This document shows positions 37,414 through 50,619 of a stretch of DNA of 64,000 nt, one piece after another. Within the stretch, counting starts at the first letter, position 1. Each line of letters opens with the position of its first letter. The position numbers and the translations under genes were made by a program. The stretch comes from Cucumis sativus (Eukaryota > Streptophyta > Magnoliopsida > Cucurbitales > Cucurbitaceae), in contig NC_026656.2 in the NCBI RefSeq assembly GCF_000004075.3, positions 16,998,607-17,062,606 of the forward strand, read 5' to 3'. Below the pieces are notes generated by a model. The model worked only from the letters and a program-made list of their open reading frames with translations. It was not told the DNA's origin and did no database searches.

Positions 37414-37735
37414 TGAAGAATAAAGAACTTGTGGGAATATTTTCTGTATGTATTCACTGCAATTTTGAGAGACCTTTTGGTCTATATTTATAGAGCAGAT
37501 ATCGTGTAATTAGGGTAAAATAATGAGAAGAAGACGTAAAACAGAAAGATACATGTCACATTTTTACGCATATATAATCTGCCACAAATAACATGAATAT
37601 AACAAATAGAGGAATCAAAAATAATTTCCACAGTAGTGGTGGTCATCTTGCTAACATACCAAATTACTTTGTATGCATTGCACTATTACTTTCACTACTG
37701 TCTTGGATGTTGCTTTCCTCCTTGACAATCCACCC
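37414..37735 (-). mobile_element. 5' LTR remnant of the Copia element
   Basis: Sequence next to the primer site behaves as a 5' LTR. It ends in CA (minus strand) at 37414 and contains a TATA box (GCTCTATAAATATAGAC on the minus strand, 37480-37496). The outer boundary is a guess, because no second LTR is present in the window to align it with. Confidence 0.55.
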
Positions 37736-39368
37736 ATGAAACACTACAATGCTTTCTTTTGTTGACGTTATTTTATTACCACTTTTTGATATTGCATGCT
37801 GCATAAGTTAGGTTTAACCTGATCCGATGCAACCTAATCGGGTTGGGCCAGACTTGAGGAAAATCTATCCAACCTACCCGCTTACACTCTACCTAGAACC
37901 AACAATTTCTTCCAACCTATCCTCAAATGTCCCCTTTTCTAACCCAGTTTCTTTCATTCGGTAGCAACTTGGTTTTAACTCGATTTAAATCTAAATTCTA
38001 TGTTGATATTGTTAAAAGTAAAAGTGTAAGTTGTATGGTTGTCAATTGATGTATTCAATAATTTACTAACGATGTTACTACTCGAAAAATTCTTTACACT
38101 TAATTTAATACATTTGAGTTTGACTTAAGTTTTAAAATAAAATCTATTAGTTAAAATTGAAATAAAAAATTAAACTCTATCATTTGATAACCATTTGGTT
38201 TTTTTTGTTTTGTAATGATTTACATATTCCTTAAATACAATGGTTGAATTGTATTCTTAGCCAAAATTTAAAAGTAGAAAAAAAAATTTTGAAAGGTACT
38301 TTTTTTAGTTTATAAATTTACCTCGATTTTTAAAGGTAGAATATAGATAACAAAGGAAGAAAGCTAAATGTTAAACTGGCATTAGACTTAATTTTTAAAA
38401 AGTAAAAAACAAAAATACATTAATTATCAAACTAGGTCTTAGTTATTAAAAAAAAAAAAAGGTTTTTTTCTTAAATTACAAAGTTCCTTATTATTTGATG
38501 TGTCTAGTAGGTTATCAACTCTTTTGCATTTAATAAGTCTTCAGCATGTGTTTAGTATTTCAAATGGTTTTTTTTCTAAAAAAAAAATACAGATTTACCA
38601 ATTGATCTATTAGATACACTCCTTGAAGTGAAAGGAAGTCATTCAACTTAGTGAGCTTGAAGATTTATCACAACAACCTTGCTTAGAATAAATGAACTCC
38701 CTTTCTATGAAAGTGTTTGAATTGTATGCACTAGGTTGGGTTGCTCTAGTTTTTTATGATAGGTTCAGCAAAGTATAATATAAAAGCAATTAGAAAAGTC
38801 AAATTTACACCATATTTGTACAAAATTTAGAACGATCCCTAAAATAAATATTAAATCTATGCTTTTGGTTGAACAATTTTGAAATACTAATATAAAGATA
38901 AATTTCTTATGAATATCTTTACTCTTTGGGAGAGATGCTTAGCAATAATATTTTGCTATACGAAATGTTATGAAACAAATTTACAAAATAAAAAAAAAAA
39001 AAATCGCCCAATTTTTCTTTCTTGAAAATAAAGTATTGCCCAGTTAATTAACGCAAAAGAAAAGCGCTTCAATTTATAAGAATGAGAAAAAGGGGTTGAG
39101 CATTTTCCGAAATTATAATGAGGTATAATAGGTGGGTCCACTCCATGCGACCGTTGGGTAACGTTACAAATTCCAAATTTCAAAAAAGTTGGGTCCTTTT
39201 CCTGGGATTGCCTTCCGTTGGCAACGGCCACTTCCCCCATTCTTGTCCATGAAAGCAAGCAAGTGAGAGAAGTCGAGAATATTATTTGCAATTGGGACAG
39301 AAGTAAAAGAATCTGGGAAATCAAGCGATTGGTTATTTATTGAAGTTCTTTGAGTTTGGGGTTGGAGA
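37736..39368. promoter_or_regulatory. Spacer and promoter/5' leader of the DUF936 gene
   Basis: Mostly AT-rich with A/T runs near 38448 and 38991. From about 39050 GC rises, and the leader of the DUF936 gene probably begins between about 39060 and 39250. No coding gene was found. Confidence 0.45.
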
Positions 39369-41269
39369 ATGGCGAGTCTAGCACCGGGAGTTCTTGTGAA
39401 GCTTCTTGATGGAATGAATTCTGGAGTGAAACCCACAAGCGATCACCGGAGCTCGCTGTTGCAGGTGACGGACATTGTGCCAGCAGATCTGGATGAGAAA
39501 AACCTGTGGCCTAAGCATGGATTCTATATCAAGGTGTCGGATTCTTCACATTCAATCTACGTGAGTCTGCCTTCGGATCAAGACGATTTTGTTCTGAGCA
39601 ACAAAATGCAGCTTGGTCAATTCATTTACGTGGATAAATTGGAACCTGGGTCGCCCGTCCCACTGATGAAAGGCACGAAACCACTCCCCGGGCGGCACCC
39701 TCTGGTGGGAACGCCGGAGCCGCTGATGGGTTTAAGAAAGAAAGGGGAGAAATGTGATGATAAGTCAAAGGCCGCAAAGGCAAAAGTTTCGTGTCCGAGG
39801 CGGGGTTCTTGGGGAACAGGAACAGGGCTGGGCCTGGGAGATGGGAATTCTTCACCCCTGATTCTGAAGCCCCTTCCACTGGACTTTGAGCAATGCACCC
39901 CCGTGAAGGAGCGTGCAACTTCCAGCTCCCTGATGACGTCTCCCGTTGCTGGGGGCAAGAAGGGAATCCGGTCTTCCTTTGGTGGTAGTCTGTTGGGTAA
40001 ACTCGAAACCCCTGCCCCTACTCCTTTAATGCTTAGGAAAAGCTGTGCAACCATATCCAAATTCCCTAGAAGCAAGAGCGTGTGCGAGCGAGAACCAAGG
40101 ATTTCGCCACCAACTCCCTTCAACTCAGCTGTAGGTACTATTCATTATTGTTCAACTTAGTTTCAAGTGCTGCTGTTGCCTGTTGGCCTTGAAACATGTT
40201 ATCTTTCATTTCATTCTTTGGCTTGTTGTCACGTTGCAGTGAAGAAGAGCGCCACTCCACCCCCTAGTTTGCGAAGAAATCAAAGAACCCCAGCTCCAGC
40301 TGCCTCTACCTCCCCCATGCCAAAGAGTTGCGACTCTGATGATAGCCTCACCGCTCTTCCCATTAACTTACCAGGAAAACTCAGCATACTGGGCAAGGAA
40401 GCTGTGCAGCAGAGAGATACAGCGCAGAAGAATGCCCTCCACGCCTTAAGAGGAGCTACTGCCACGGAGGCTTTAATTAGATCCCTCAGGTACCGCTATA
40501 TACAGCTACAACCATTCTCTGTCACTTTTTTTTTTTTCATCGCTGGTTTTTCTAAGATATCTACTTTGTGGTATGTAATTGTAGGATGCTTTCCAGGTTG
40601 AGCAAATGGGCTAGAGCCGACGCTCCCGCCAACTGTTTCAACAAGTTTCTTGAATTCCACCAACAAATAATGCAGGCCGTAAGTGATATGGTGTCCATTC
40701 AAGCCGCTACTGAACTGGCTCAGAACCAGGCTTCCAAGGAGGAACAAGAATCTCCCTCCATATTAAGCGATATCACCCGCAACTCTAATAATCCAGAAGC
40801 AAGTTTATCCAAAAGAAGGTGTGGGTTGTACAAATCGGTGGGAGCTTTTCCAGATAGAAGCGAGCAAAAGAAAACCAAGTTTGGGAAGCAGAAAACAGCA
40901 GCAGCATCTGTTGGGAAATTGGGCATGGAAAGCAGTGGTAGTGGTGAGAATGATGAAAATCAGAAGCCACCAGTGCCAATGCCAATGGCATCGTGGTGCA
41001 GCTTGAGCGACACAATCAAACTGGGAAGGCAGATTGAAATGGAAGCTGGAAAGTGGTTCATGGAGTTCATAGAGAAAGCATTGGAAGCTGGTATAACGAA
41101 GACCAAGGGAGCGGGGGACGAGGATATCAGGAAAGTTCCTCAGTCTCTACTACTCAAGCTCATCAACTGGGTTGAGGTTCAACAATGTAACACCAACAAG
41201 ATGGGGGCACTTCATCCCAAAGGATCACAAATTGCTCGCAAATTAAGGATCAAAATCAAGAACCCTTGA
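39369..41269 (+). CDS. DUF936 family protein, 3 exons
   Basis: Exons 39369-40134, 40240-40489 and 40585-41269 sum to 1701 bases and give 566 residues. The N-terminal block is the conserved part of this plant-only family: [56 protein letters not shown] and [17 protein letters not shown]. The pattern is of short beta strands resembling a small barrel. A long basic, serine/proline-rich middle (SPxP and RRxS motifs) follows. The C-terminal helical block has [40 protein letters not shown], and [20 protein letters not shown] near the end. There is no signal peptide or membrane segment, so a cytosolic, nuclear or cytoskeletal place is likely. The biochemical role of the family is not established to my knowledge. 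Reading through the first intron would stop quickly. Confidence 0.93.
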
Positions 41270-43099
41270 TTATTAATATATATACACGTTATTTTTTTAC
41301 TTTAATATTTCTGGCTTTAGAGGTTTTTTTTTTAAAGAAAAAAATATTTATGTAAAAGACATCACAGCTTAGCTCCCATATGCATAGACAACAAAAAGAT
41401 TTTGGATTTAAAATGCCTTCATTTCTAAAGTACTAAAAAAGAATCCTTTACTGTTACGAGTTAGTTTGGATTGATTTTGTAATAATTAAAAAAGGTTGAA
41501 CAGAATTTAATCGGTTGAGTTCAGTTTTGGGTACTCAAAGGTTCAAATTAGGGCTTTTACATTTATCCTCCATTTCCCACATTACTCGAAGGTAAGAAAT
41601 TTGGAATTAGGCTTTTATAGTTGAGAGACGAAAAACGTCTTGAATGCTACATGTTCTTGCCCATTTATTAATTAGGTAGCAAAAAGCCATTGGCAGCAAA
41701 AAGTAACATAAAAATAAGAGAGATGACGACAGCCACATAATCACCCTCAAAATTCTATTCATCACATTAGCTAGCAGGGATCGGGAGAGAAAGAGTTAAG
41801 TGAAATCGCGGGGTAGTTTCAGAAGCCGCGTTTTTAGAGCACGCGTGTCTTTTTATGATTGGTTAGACGTGACTTTTGAAGTTTCTATTTTTTACTAATA
41901 TTAATTTCGTTTTTCTGATGAGAAAAATAAATAGAAATGCAAGAATCCAACTTTGCATTACTGGAAACATTTAAAATTTATCTCCATTATCTTCTACACG
42001 ACAGTGACAAACCTCGTGACTATCCCCTCTTCGTAAATTCTAAGCCAGTCTCGGGACAGTTTCGTCATTTCATTCCTTTTCGGTGGCCAACAATTATGGA
42101 ACATCCTAATTCTATAAATGTATTAGTACTTCATAAAAGTATACGTATAAGTATAATGATTCAATTCTTCGTCGTCCCTACTTGCTATGCCTTCTTCATC
42201 TCTTCTTTATTATTTTTTTTCTTTTAATAAAATTATCCAATACATCTAATCTTGTTTCTACTTTTGCTTAGTGGTCGCCAGCCAGCTAGTGAATTTTAAG
42301 AAATTATTAATAATGAAAGAATGTACGTGGAGTTCTTGTCAATATGTGTACTATTTTTATGATTCTTCCAATATAATCTTTTTTTTTCTACATGAAAATC
42401 AAATTCTTGCTAAACCAACTTCTTTAGGTTATAGCAGAGAACAAGGTAATGAAAAGGAAAAGGAATAAAAGAAGGTAACAAACTAAAGTACGAAAACGAT
42501 CTAAAATGGTGATCAATCAACTTTTTAATGTTGTCTGTCAAATGTGAATCGTCTTATACTTTGAACGGTGGTGATGATGCGAGTGCCCAAGGACACGAAC
42601 GATCACACTCTTGCTTTCTTTTTCCATAAAGAATTTATGACAAGAAATGCAGTGAAAGACTACAGGTGGGAGAATTTATGAGGAACCACAAAGTTGGTGG
42701 TTCCTTTTTGTGTAATAATAATAATGGCCTTCAATTTATTGTCATTCGACTTTCATCTTTTTTGGCAAAGGAGTTAAGTTCAAACCTCTACCAATTAAGT
42801 ACCCATTACACTTCAATTCACTAGGGAAAAAAAAAGTTTCAGTCAAATAGATGTAGGACGAGGATCGAACCTAGAATCTACATGCAAAATTTAATAATAA
42901 TAGAATATTATTTAATATATATTATAATTTAACACCTTAAAATTAATATTAAAATATAAAAACAAAAATGGGAAGACACACCCCTCGTCTCGTCCCTTAA
43001 TAAATCTGCATCCTAAAACATTTGCAATAATAATGAAAAAAATCTTTCCCAACAATTTTGTTTTTCCTTTTACTAATTATCAATAAAACATAATCATTT

Positions 43100-43268
43100 T
43101 TAAAAATAGTAAAATAAATTAAAATATTTACAATTATAGCAAAATTTTAGATTTTATGAATATCACTTGTAGAAATATATATTAATTGCTATCAATGTTT
43201 ATTATTGGTAGAATCTGAAAATTTTGTTATATATTGTAAATATTTTGTCAAATTTGTTATTTTTGAAA
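43100..43268. mobile_element. Fold-back MITE, copy 1
   Basis: Almost the whole 169 bp is one imperfect palindrome. The left arm (AAAATATTTACAATTATAGC, then AAAATTTTAGATT) is complementary to the right arm (AATCTGAAAATTTTGTTATA, then TGTAAATATTTTGTC). A second member of the family lies at 51944-52103. Confidence 0.8.
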
Positions 43269-44921
43269 AAAAATCATATTCTTCCTAAATTTCGTGTTGT
43301 ATAATATATTCTAATACCTTTTTAACAAATTAATTTAAATATATAAACTTTTAGGGAGGCAAGATATATGTTTCTAAATTTTAATTAATTATTCACGTTT
43401 TCAAGGTCATATCTTGGATGTAATACACTGTCTAAGAACCGTCTACTTCACTTTTCATTGACATCCAGAATAAAAGGAACAAACTTCTAATGAACATGCA
43501 TAAGGTCTTCCTAAACTTAGTGAAAATTATTGTTAGCTAGATACTGATGGTTAATTTTAAATCCATCGATTTGGGGTTTGATCTAAAGTTCAAGATGTGC
43601 AATAATTCCAATCATATAAGCCATGAATTTTAGGAATGCTCTCATTGAAACCAGTTGGCGATTATCAAAGAAGAAACTGAACTCCAGCCGTAGACAACCT
43701 ACAAGACATCAACAACAATAAATGAGATTAGAAGCCTAATCATTACGCATCCTGAAGGCACACAAAAATTAGAAATCAAGCTATTAACAAAGTAAATACC
43801 GTAAATGTAAATCATCCTCTTTGAGATAATCTTTCAAACAGTTTTGGTTGTTAGCAACAAATGTTGAATATGAGTTTCCTCTAAATCAGAACAGTACTAT
43901 CAATCAAGAAGCACAAAATTGAGAATATAAAAACCAATGATATAGAAAGTTTAAATTAACTTGAAACTGGTAAATCGAGGTGAAAGTGGTCAAGATTTTG
44001 CATTAAAAAGAATGGTTTGAGCTTGAATAAGAACGGATGAAAATATGAAGGGAGGAAGAAAACCTACTAGAGAGAAAAAGGGTGGTGTGAAACGAATTCT
44101 AGGTCTTAAAAATTCGGAGGAGCCAACTGCCCCATATATATTTTATTTAATAAAAATCACACTTATGAAATTCAAAATTTTAACATCCAGCTTTTTTGGA
44201 ACCAAAATGGTAATTTTTTATATATGGAATAAATAGCAAATAAAAAGTATACTTGCAATGCATAAAAAAGATGCTACTAATCGATGAAATATACAACATA
44301 AAAAAAATTGTTACTAAATAGTTACATTTGTGAATTTAACACCAAAAAAAAAAAAGTTACATTTGTGTTATTGTGTACTAAAAAAAATGGATGCATCTTC
44401 TTTTTATATTGTCATAGATATATTTGCAAAAATTTCAAACTTTGTCATCTTCATTGCTGCAATTGAATATATATCACAACAATTTTGAGAATGTTGGGTA
44501 AAAACTTCTTAAAATAAGCACAATTAGCAGCTGTTTGCTCATGTGTTGTTCAAATTAGTACTACACCAAACATGACTGATTATCACCATTCACATCCATT
44601 AGAAAACTAATGTTAAGTATAAACTGCAAAATTAGTATAAAAAGTTTTCGTGATGAATAATCTCTCGTTCAATGAATATTACACTCCTGTTATTTAGGTT
44701 AAGAAAAAAAAAGATTATGAGACTATTGTGTATTCGTTGGAACTATTGGATCGACTACCAAATTATAAAACTTGTGCATCATTTCTATAGATTGCAGCAT
44801 AGCATAAATTTAAAAATTGAGCATAGGTTCGAAACATATCTTTAAAAAACTAGATGCGTATGAGGACACGTTTTATATATAAATAATAATGAACAAACGT
44901 GTACAACTAAATTAGTGATAC

Positions 44922-45075
44922 AACAATTTATTTGCCAAATCTATTTTATTCACACATCTTGAATGCATCAAACTACGTCTGTAAAATCTTTGAGCCCAAA
45001 GTCTGTCTGTTAAATCTCTGAGCACTTGGGTTCGATGGATCAAATTTAATCTGGAAAATACTTTTTTCTTAAGGA
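44922..45075 (+). repeat. Dispersed ~150-bp repeat, copy a
   Basis: Contains TTATTCACACATCTTGAATG, then CATCAAACTACGTCTGTAAA, also found with substitutions at 50493-50619 in the same orientation. Copy a has an extra internal segment of about 30 bases. The nature of the repeat is unknown: it has no inverted ends. Confidence 0.75.
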
Positions 45076-46599
45076 AAAAGTCCAGCGGCACCACAGAGAA
45101 CTCAATGGCAACCAAGTAATTTTCTAATTATTTATCTTTACAACCCTTGCGAGCAAAAATTAATGGATGAATGTGGATAATTAAATGCAAAGAATCTTTT
45201 TCTTTTGATTATATGCGGTCCTGTGAAAATCTGTTGGGCTTTCCAAAAAAAACAAATATATATAATTATAAGTGTTCACCTTAGCTCAACTGAAACTTCA
45301 ATTCAAAATCATGAATGAATTTTAAAAGAAAAGATGAAATTACCTTGTTTCAAATTTATTGTGTTGATGGTTTTCTCTAGGTGATCACCCAGATTTTCTA
45401 AAATAAAAATTTTCAACTACTCGATTGTTTTGGGTTTCTGGGTGCATCAAGATTAGATTGAGATTTTACCATTTTTAAATATTTTCAAATTTTATTAACT
45501 TTTTTATCTCTTCAAGAAAATTATTCAAATCTTCCTTGTGCCTCTCCAACATCTCAAAGCCATCCACAGCAGTGCCCGTCGATTGAAAGTCGGTGGTTAT
45601 GGAAAATTAAAATTTCGGAAATGGAAGACTGAAAATTAGAAAGTTTGGGAACAGAAAAAGAACGCTTGAACTTCAGAAAAGGAAAAGGAAAATTCGTTAA
45701 AAGGATTTAATATGGGAAGGGGTAGTCTTGCCATTTTAAAAATATTTAACAAAACTAAATAAATTAATAGAAAGAATTCAATTTAAAAAATTTAGATGAC
45801 ATAAGCTAATTATTTGACAATATTGCTGACACCTAGTGCAATTTTCCAATTTTTTTAACTCATTGATTAATTATATAAATATAGTGTAAATTGAATTATG
45901 CTCGTTTTTTTTTTGTTAAATATAAATAAAATTTTAAATAGGTTAAAAAAAAGGAAATGCATGGTATGGTTTTCTTTTTACGAAACCAAAAGCAAAATTA
46001 GAAAAATTCATGTATAAACTTTGCAATGATATATGCTTTGCAATCTATTTGAATTTGCACGATTACCTCTCCTAGAGAGAAGGAAATAAATTTTTATAAA
46101 CGAAAAAATAAAAGATGGAAAAACCTATTTATTTTATTTCTGTATGGTGTGATTTATTAAAGCATGTTTGATAACATTCATATTTTCTATCTTTTGTTAT
46201 TTATTTTTTTAGGACAAGAAACAAGATTATATTTAATAACTATTCTCATTTTCTGTTGATTGAAAAAAAATACATGTTTAATAATTACTTCTTGTATCAT
46301 TTTTTTAACATCTTCCCTTATTTTTTTAGTTATATAATTTAATTATGTAAAACTATAAAATATATAGAATTCATTAAAATATTTAAAAAATAATTATAAA
46401 ACAGTTAAAAAATTAATAGCTATAATAAAATAATTTTACTAATATGCTATTAAAATTTGATTGAAAATATTATTTCTTATTCCATTCATTTCACTTAAAA
46501 GAGAGTGGTTGCGGAATATTAAAGGTAACATGTAAATAACTATATAATATAAAACTTTATCTAATTTTGATGATACTAAAAATAATAAATTTAAATTTA

Positions 46600-46852
46600 A
46601 AAGAAAATATACATGCATATTGCAAAACTTTAAATTTCATTTAAAATTTAGAAAATATTTAAATAAATATATTCACAAATTAAATTTGAAAGATAAAAAT
46701 AATATATAAATTAAATATTAAAATAAAATATACATGCATATTGTCAAACTTTAAATTTCATTTAAAATTTAGAAAATATCTAAATAAATATATTCACAAA
46801 TTAAAATTGAAAGAAAAAAATAATATGTAAATTAAATATTAAAAAATCAATA
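46600..46852 (+). repeat. Tandem duplication, ~121-bp unit, two copies
   Basis: ACATGCATAT at 46611 and 46732 marks two adjacent copies of an AT-rich segment that match almost throughout (shared AAACTTTAAATTTCATTTAA, then AATATATTCACAAATTAA). The few differences imply a recent duplication. Confidence 0.88.
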
Positions 46853-47369
46853 AACATAAAATATAAAATAAATATAGCTAAATAGAAAAAAAAGAGTTAG
46901 ATCCCCAATTTGAAAATAAAATAATACCTTAATCTAAAATATTGAAATTGTAAAACTTGAAATTAAATTAACATATAATTATGAAATATAATAATCAATA
47001 GAAAATCTTTCAAAAATAGAACATTTGACCATATATAATTAAGTATATAACTAAGTGTAACAAAATTTTATCTTTTATGTTTTTGTTAGTGTAAATAGTT
47101 TACCAATTTAAGACCTCTAGGCCAAAAAGAAATATAGGTATGTCTCCCACCAATAAGCCACTTAGAGATTTTAACATAAAAATATATAATCAAATATAAA
47201 AAGAAAAAAAGAAAAATCATCAAAGTTGGTAATTATAGTTTTTTTCATTTTTGCAACTAGAAACCTTTCTTAAATTTTGGAAAGGAAAAACAAGAATAAT
47301 GTAAAACAATGAAAAACAAACAAGAAAAAAGAAAGCTATCAAAGGGCCACCTTAGTTAACTCCCACGTC

Positions 47370-47515
47370 TATTCCCACTCCTATGCTGACTCCTGGTACT
47401 CCTTTTTCTGTTTGTTAAATGTTAGGTGAGAACATAATTTACCAATAATGCAATGCAGATATAAATCCGGTTGCCCGCCACTGTCCTTCAGCCACATGGG
47501 ATGGGTATCAAGTGT
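47370..47515 (+). repeat. Duplicated flank of the BURP gene, copy a (3' side)
   Basis: CTCCTTTTTCTGTTTGTTAA, then ATGTTAGGTGAGAACATAA, and a second block (GCCACTGTCCTTCAGCCACA, then TGGGATGGG) match 51221-51420 closely and in the same orientation. Copy b carries about 90 extra bases between the two blocks. Confidence 0.88.
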
Positions 47516-48026
47516 TATTATACATAAAAAAGTATTATGTAGCAAACGGTAGTTAGAACTTAGATGTAGATGTATTAGAAAAAGATGGGTGCACAAGATG
47601 CAGCCAACTATTATTGGTTTAAAGAAGAGTCGCACTCACAAGAAGCAAGTGAGTGAGCTGTCTCATGGCATATCCGTCACCACACAACAAAGCAATGTAG
47701 GCCCAGCCCATATATATAGATACAGGACCACCTCATCTCATCTTTTCACACTTTGCATTCTATGGTTTATTTACTAGCTTCGCACACACCGATCCAATTT
47801 GCAATTGGCAATGGCAACCAAATCCACTCAACTCCCATCTAATTCCCTTTCATTTCTTCCAGGAATTACAATCACATTTACCCTTTTTCGGACATTAAGT
47901 AAGGCAAAAAAAAGAAAAAAAAGAAAAATATATATAGATTTTTACCTCTATTTCGAAATCCAATTGAAAAGCGAAGGAGCAATTAACCTTAAAATTAACC
48001 TCTCAAGTCATGAGCCACATCTCCGA

Positions 48027-50038
48027 TTAGTCGGCCACAGTCCACGTCATGTCGTTCTCGAAGATCCAGTGGCACACTTCGACCCGACCAGGAGCGGAGC
48101 CGAGAGCTATGAAGGCCCCGTGAGCGGGGCTCCAGGCGGAGGTGTCCAGGTGACAGATAGCAACTCCATGGTTGACGGTGGCTTTAGTGGCCGGATCCAG
48201 CAGATCCACCTCGTACACTCGAACCTTGGGCACAGAGTGGCAATAGTAGAGTAGGTAAGGGAACAGACTCTGATGGCAAGACACGGACTCTGTCACCTTC
48301 CCACCGTTCATCCCTTTTACCTTCCCAATCATTATGTTCCCCTTCGACCCCTTCGTGTTCTCCGTCGTCTGGACCACCACGTTCCGCCCCAGCACCGACG
48401 TCGCGAAGTCTATCATATCTTCCACAGAACCCACGCACCGCTTCGTCTCCCCGGCGCTGGGCAACCTCTCGCACTCCCTTACAGTCTCCGTCATCATTGT
48501 CTCCATCGACGAGTTATCCCCTGCGTGGAATATCTGCTTCATCACCCCCAGCTTCGAGCTCGAAAAGGGTAGCTTGGACAGGATAGATCGAGGCAAGAAC
48601 GACCTCTTTGGCATTTTATCTCTTATGTCTGGCATCGCCATCACCGACCCCTTCCTCAGCATCGACTCGCGGAAGAACTTCCCGGGCTCTACCCACCTCT
48701 TTGCCAGACTTCCGCTCACCGACATTTTCGCACCCCCAGAGCTAACATTGCTGTACTTCGCAAAATTTATTCCCTGTTTCGCGTAATCCTTGAACGTCGT
48801 ATTCACACCATACGTCTTGAATCCCACGCTCTGGCCATTCCCATTCTGACCATAACCACTAAATTTGTCCGTACCCTCGTTGAAGGATTTCCCGTAACTT
48901 GCGAAATTAACCTTGGCAGAGTTCGAGTTCTTGGAGTAGGACTGGAATGAATCGTCCCCCACATTGGCCTGGTCCCGGTAACTAGAAAAGCTTTCAATCG
49001 CTCCATTCCCACCCTCGCCATAGCTCCTGAAGTTATTCTGTGGGTTGTTCTGATCGTTGCCGTAATTGGTGAATGTGTCGTTGGCCCCATTTCCCTCTGC
49101 CCCGTAGCTGGAAAACCGTGAGCCTATGACGTTTGCGCTGGTCCCGTATCCCGTGAACTCGTTTGGACCCCCATTTCCACGTTTACCATAGTTAACAAAC
49201 GACTGGTCTCCAGCGTTTGCGTTCTCGCTGTAGCTTTTGAAGGATTGAGATCTTCCAGTGGCATCAGAGGAGTAGGTGGTGAACCGGAGATTTGGGACAT
49301 TGACTGATTGTTCGTAGGTTGTGAACTTGCCGTCCCCTCCGATGGCTTTGGAGGCATAAGTGTTAAAGCTCTGGTCTGGGACGTTGGTGTCAGTGCCGTA
49401 GACTGAAAATCGGTCGGTGTGGCCCAAGGCCTCGTGACTGTAGCGCCTGAAGGAATCGACGACAACATTGTCACCATTGGAATAGTTCTTGAAAGAGTCG
49501 ATTCCACCAGATCTTTGGGTGCCGTAAGTGGTGAAGTTCTTATTGGAATAGACGGCAAAGTTAGAGTCCCTGTCGTGCTTGGCCAAAGAGGGGGATAAAT
49601 CAGGGAAACAGAGCAAGTTTGCGGCGGAGCAGAAGTCGGGAAGGCGAGAGGAGAGAGCATTTTCGGCTGCGAGTTTGGCGAAGGCCGCCGACTGCACGGC
49701 CGTCAAGGGAGACGCCTTGGAGAAGAGAAAACTGGGTTTGGGGAAATCGTTCCGCACCTCCTTGTTCCAATAACGGTTAAGAAAAGCTTTTGGGGTAAAA
49801 GGGTCATCCTCGTCGCCGGCTGTAGAAACCTGCTTCCGCACAGCAATATAAACCACCAGAACCGAACATACATTACTAACAGTTTACAATTTACAATCAG
49901 AGATGAGTAGAGGAGGGATTTAAAACTTAAATTAAAGAGAATTAAACACTGAAATGGAGATGGACTTACATTGAGAGAGGAAAGCGAGAAGATAAAGAGA
50001 TAGAGGGGAACCACATAGAGCGTGGGTAATCTGTGCAT
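48027..50038 (-). CDS. Polygalacturonase-1 beta-like protein with BURP domain, 2 exons
   Basis: Exon 1 50038-49970 (23 residues, hydrophobic: LYVVPLYLFIFSLSSLN) is a signal peptide. Exon 2 is 49829-48027. Total 623 residues, close to tomato PG1 beta. After an N-terminal FTPKAFLNRYWNKEV block comes a long tandem array of about 14-residue units built on FxxY (NFTTYG, SFKNYS, RFSVYG and so on, roughly residues 110-385). The C-terminal BURP domain (about 418-620) shows the full cysteine-histidine spacing CH-x10-CH-x27-CH-x25-CH-x8-W. Proteins of this type sit in the cell wall and non-catalytically bind or regulate polygalacturonase and pectin. Arabidopsis relatives (PGL1-3) affect cell size. Exon 2 is markedly GC-richer than its surroundings, which gives long spurious frames on the other strand. 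I expect expression in expanding tissues, but the sequence does not show it. Confidence 0.95.
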
Positions 50039-50141
50039 TTCTCTTTTGAGTTTTGTTTGTATTTTAGTTTGTATTCCAGCTAAGAAGAGGGAGGGGGTGA
50101 GATTTGAGAATGTTGGTGTGCGGTTGTAATTGTGTGCAGAA

Positions 50142-50148
50142 ATTTATA
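50142..50148 (-). promoter_or_regulatory. TATA box of the BURP gene
   Basis: On the coding strand the context is CCGCTATAAATTTCTGC, a canonical plant TATA box 104-110 bases upstream of the start codon at 50038. It lies in a GC-richer stretch where chance matches are less likely. Confidence 0.7.
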
Positions 50149-50492
50149 GCGGTTTTCACACTACCAAAGATTAGAGTGGTTTTCAAATTTCCCACACCAT
50201 TTAGGGGAAAAGAAAAGAGGGTATGGCGCAGAATAGCAGAGGAGAGAGAAAGACGCAAGAAGGGGATCGGGGGAATGGTTGGGTTGGGTTGGGTTGGGGT
50301 TGCGGTGGCCCCCGAGAAGGTGTATTGAAATTGAAAATGAAAATGGGATGTTTTTTGTTTGAGTTTGGAAATGGGAAGGATAGAGAGAGTGGACTGGAGT
50401 CTCCTTTTTCTTTTCTTTTTTGCACGCGTTACCTCCATTTATCTTATTTTCTTCTGTTTCTCTTTCTTTTTTTCCCCCCAAATTGGTCATCC

Positions 50493-50619
50493 AACAAATT
50501 TTATTTGGCAAATCTAATTTATTCACACATCTCGAATGCATCAAACTATGTTTGTCAAATCCTTGAGCTCTTGTGTTCCATGGTTGAAAATTAATTTTGG
50601 AATATACTTCTTTGAAAAG
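50493..50619 (+). repeat. Dispersed ~150-bp repeat, copy b
   Basis: Second copy of the segment at 44922-45075 (shared TTATTCACACATCTCGAATG, then CATCAAACTATGTTTGTCAA). It lies about 450 bases upstream of the BURP start codon, just outside the core promoter. Confidence 0.75.

Larger units (their letters stand above)
41270..48026. other. Gene-poor spacer between DUF936 and BURP genes
   Basis: This is 6.7 kb, very AT-rich, especially 46.2-47.1 kb. No gene was found on either strand. It holds a fold-back MITE (43100-43268), a copy of a dispersed ~150-bp segment (44922-45075), a 121-bp tandem duplication (46600-46850) and a segment duplicated on the far side of the BURP gene (47370-47515). A + strand TATA-like element at 47709-47716 is followed by no convincing gene. 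Confidence 0.5.

Noticed and set aside
39622-40123. Minus-strand frames opposite DUF936 exon 1
   Set aside because: Antisense shadows of a GC-rich exon without family similarity.
42780-42900. tRNA-like TTCAAACC/GATCGAACC motifs (also near 220)
   Set aside because: Only T-loop-like strings are present. No acceptor stem or anticodon arm can be drawn, and such strings are common in plant repeats.
47700-48254. TATA-like element followed by a 151-residue + strand frame
   Set aside because: The second half of the frame is the antisense of the BURP domain. No independent evidence for a gene.
48184-49090. Several long frames on both strands over the BURP gene
   Set aside because: Shadows caused by the GC-rich tandem repeats of the BURP protein in alternative frames.
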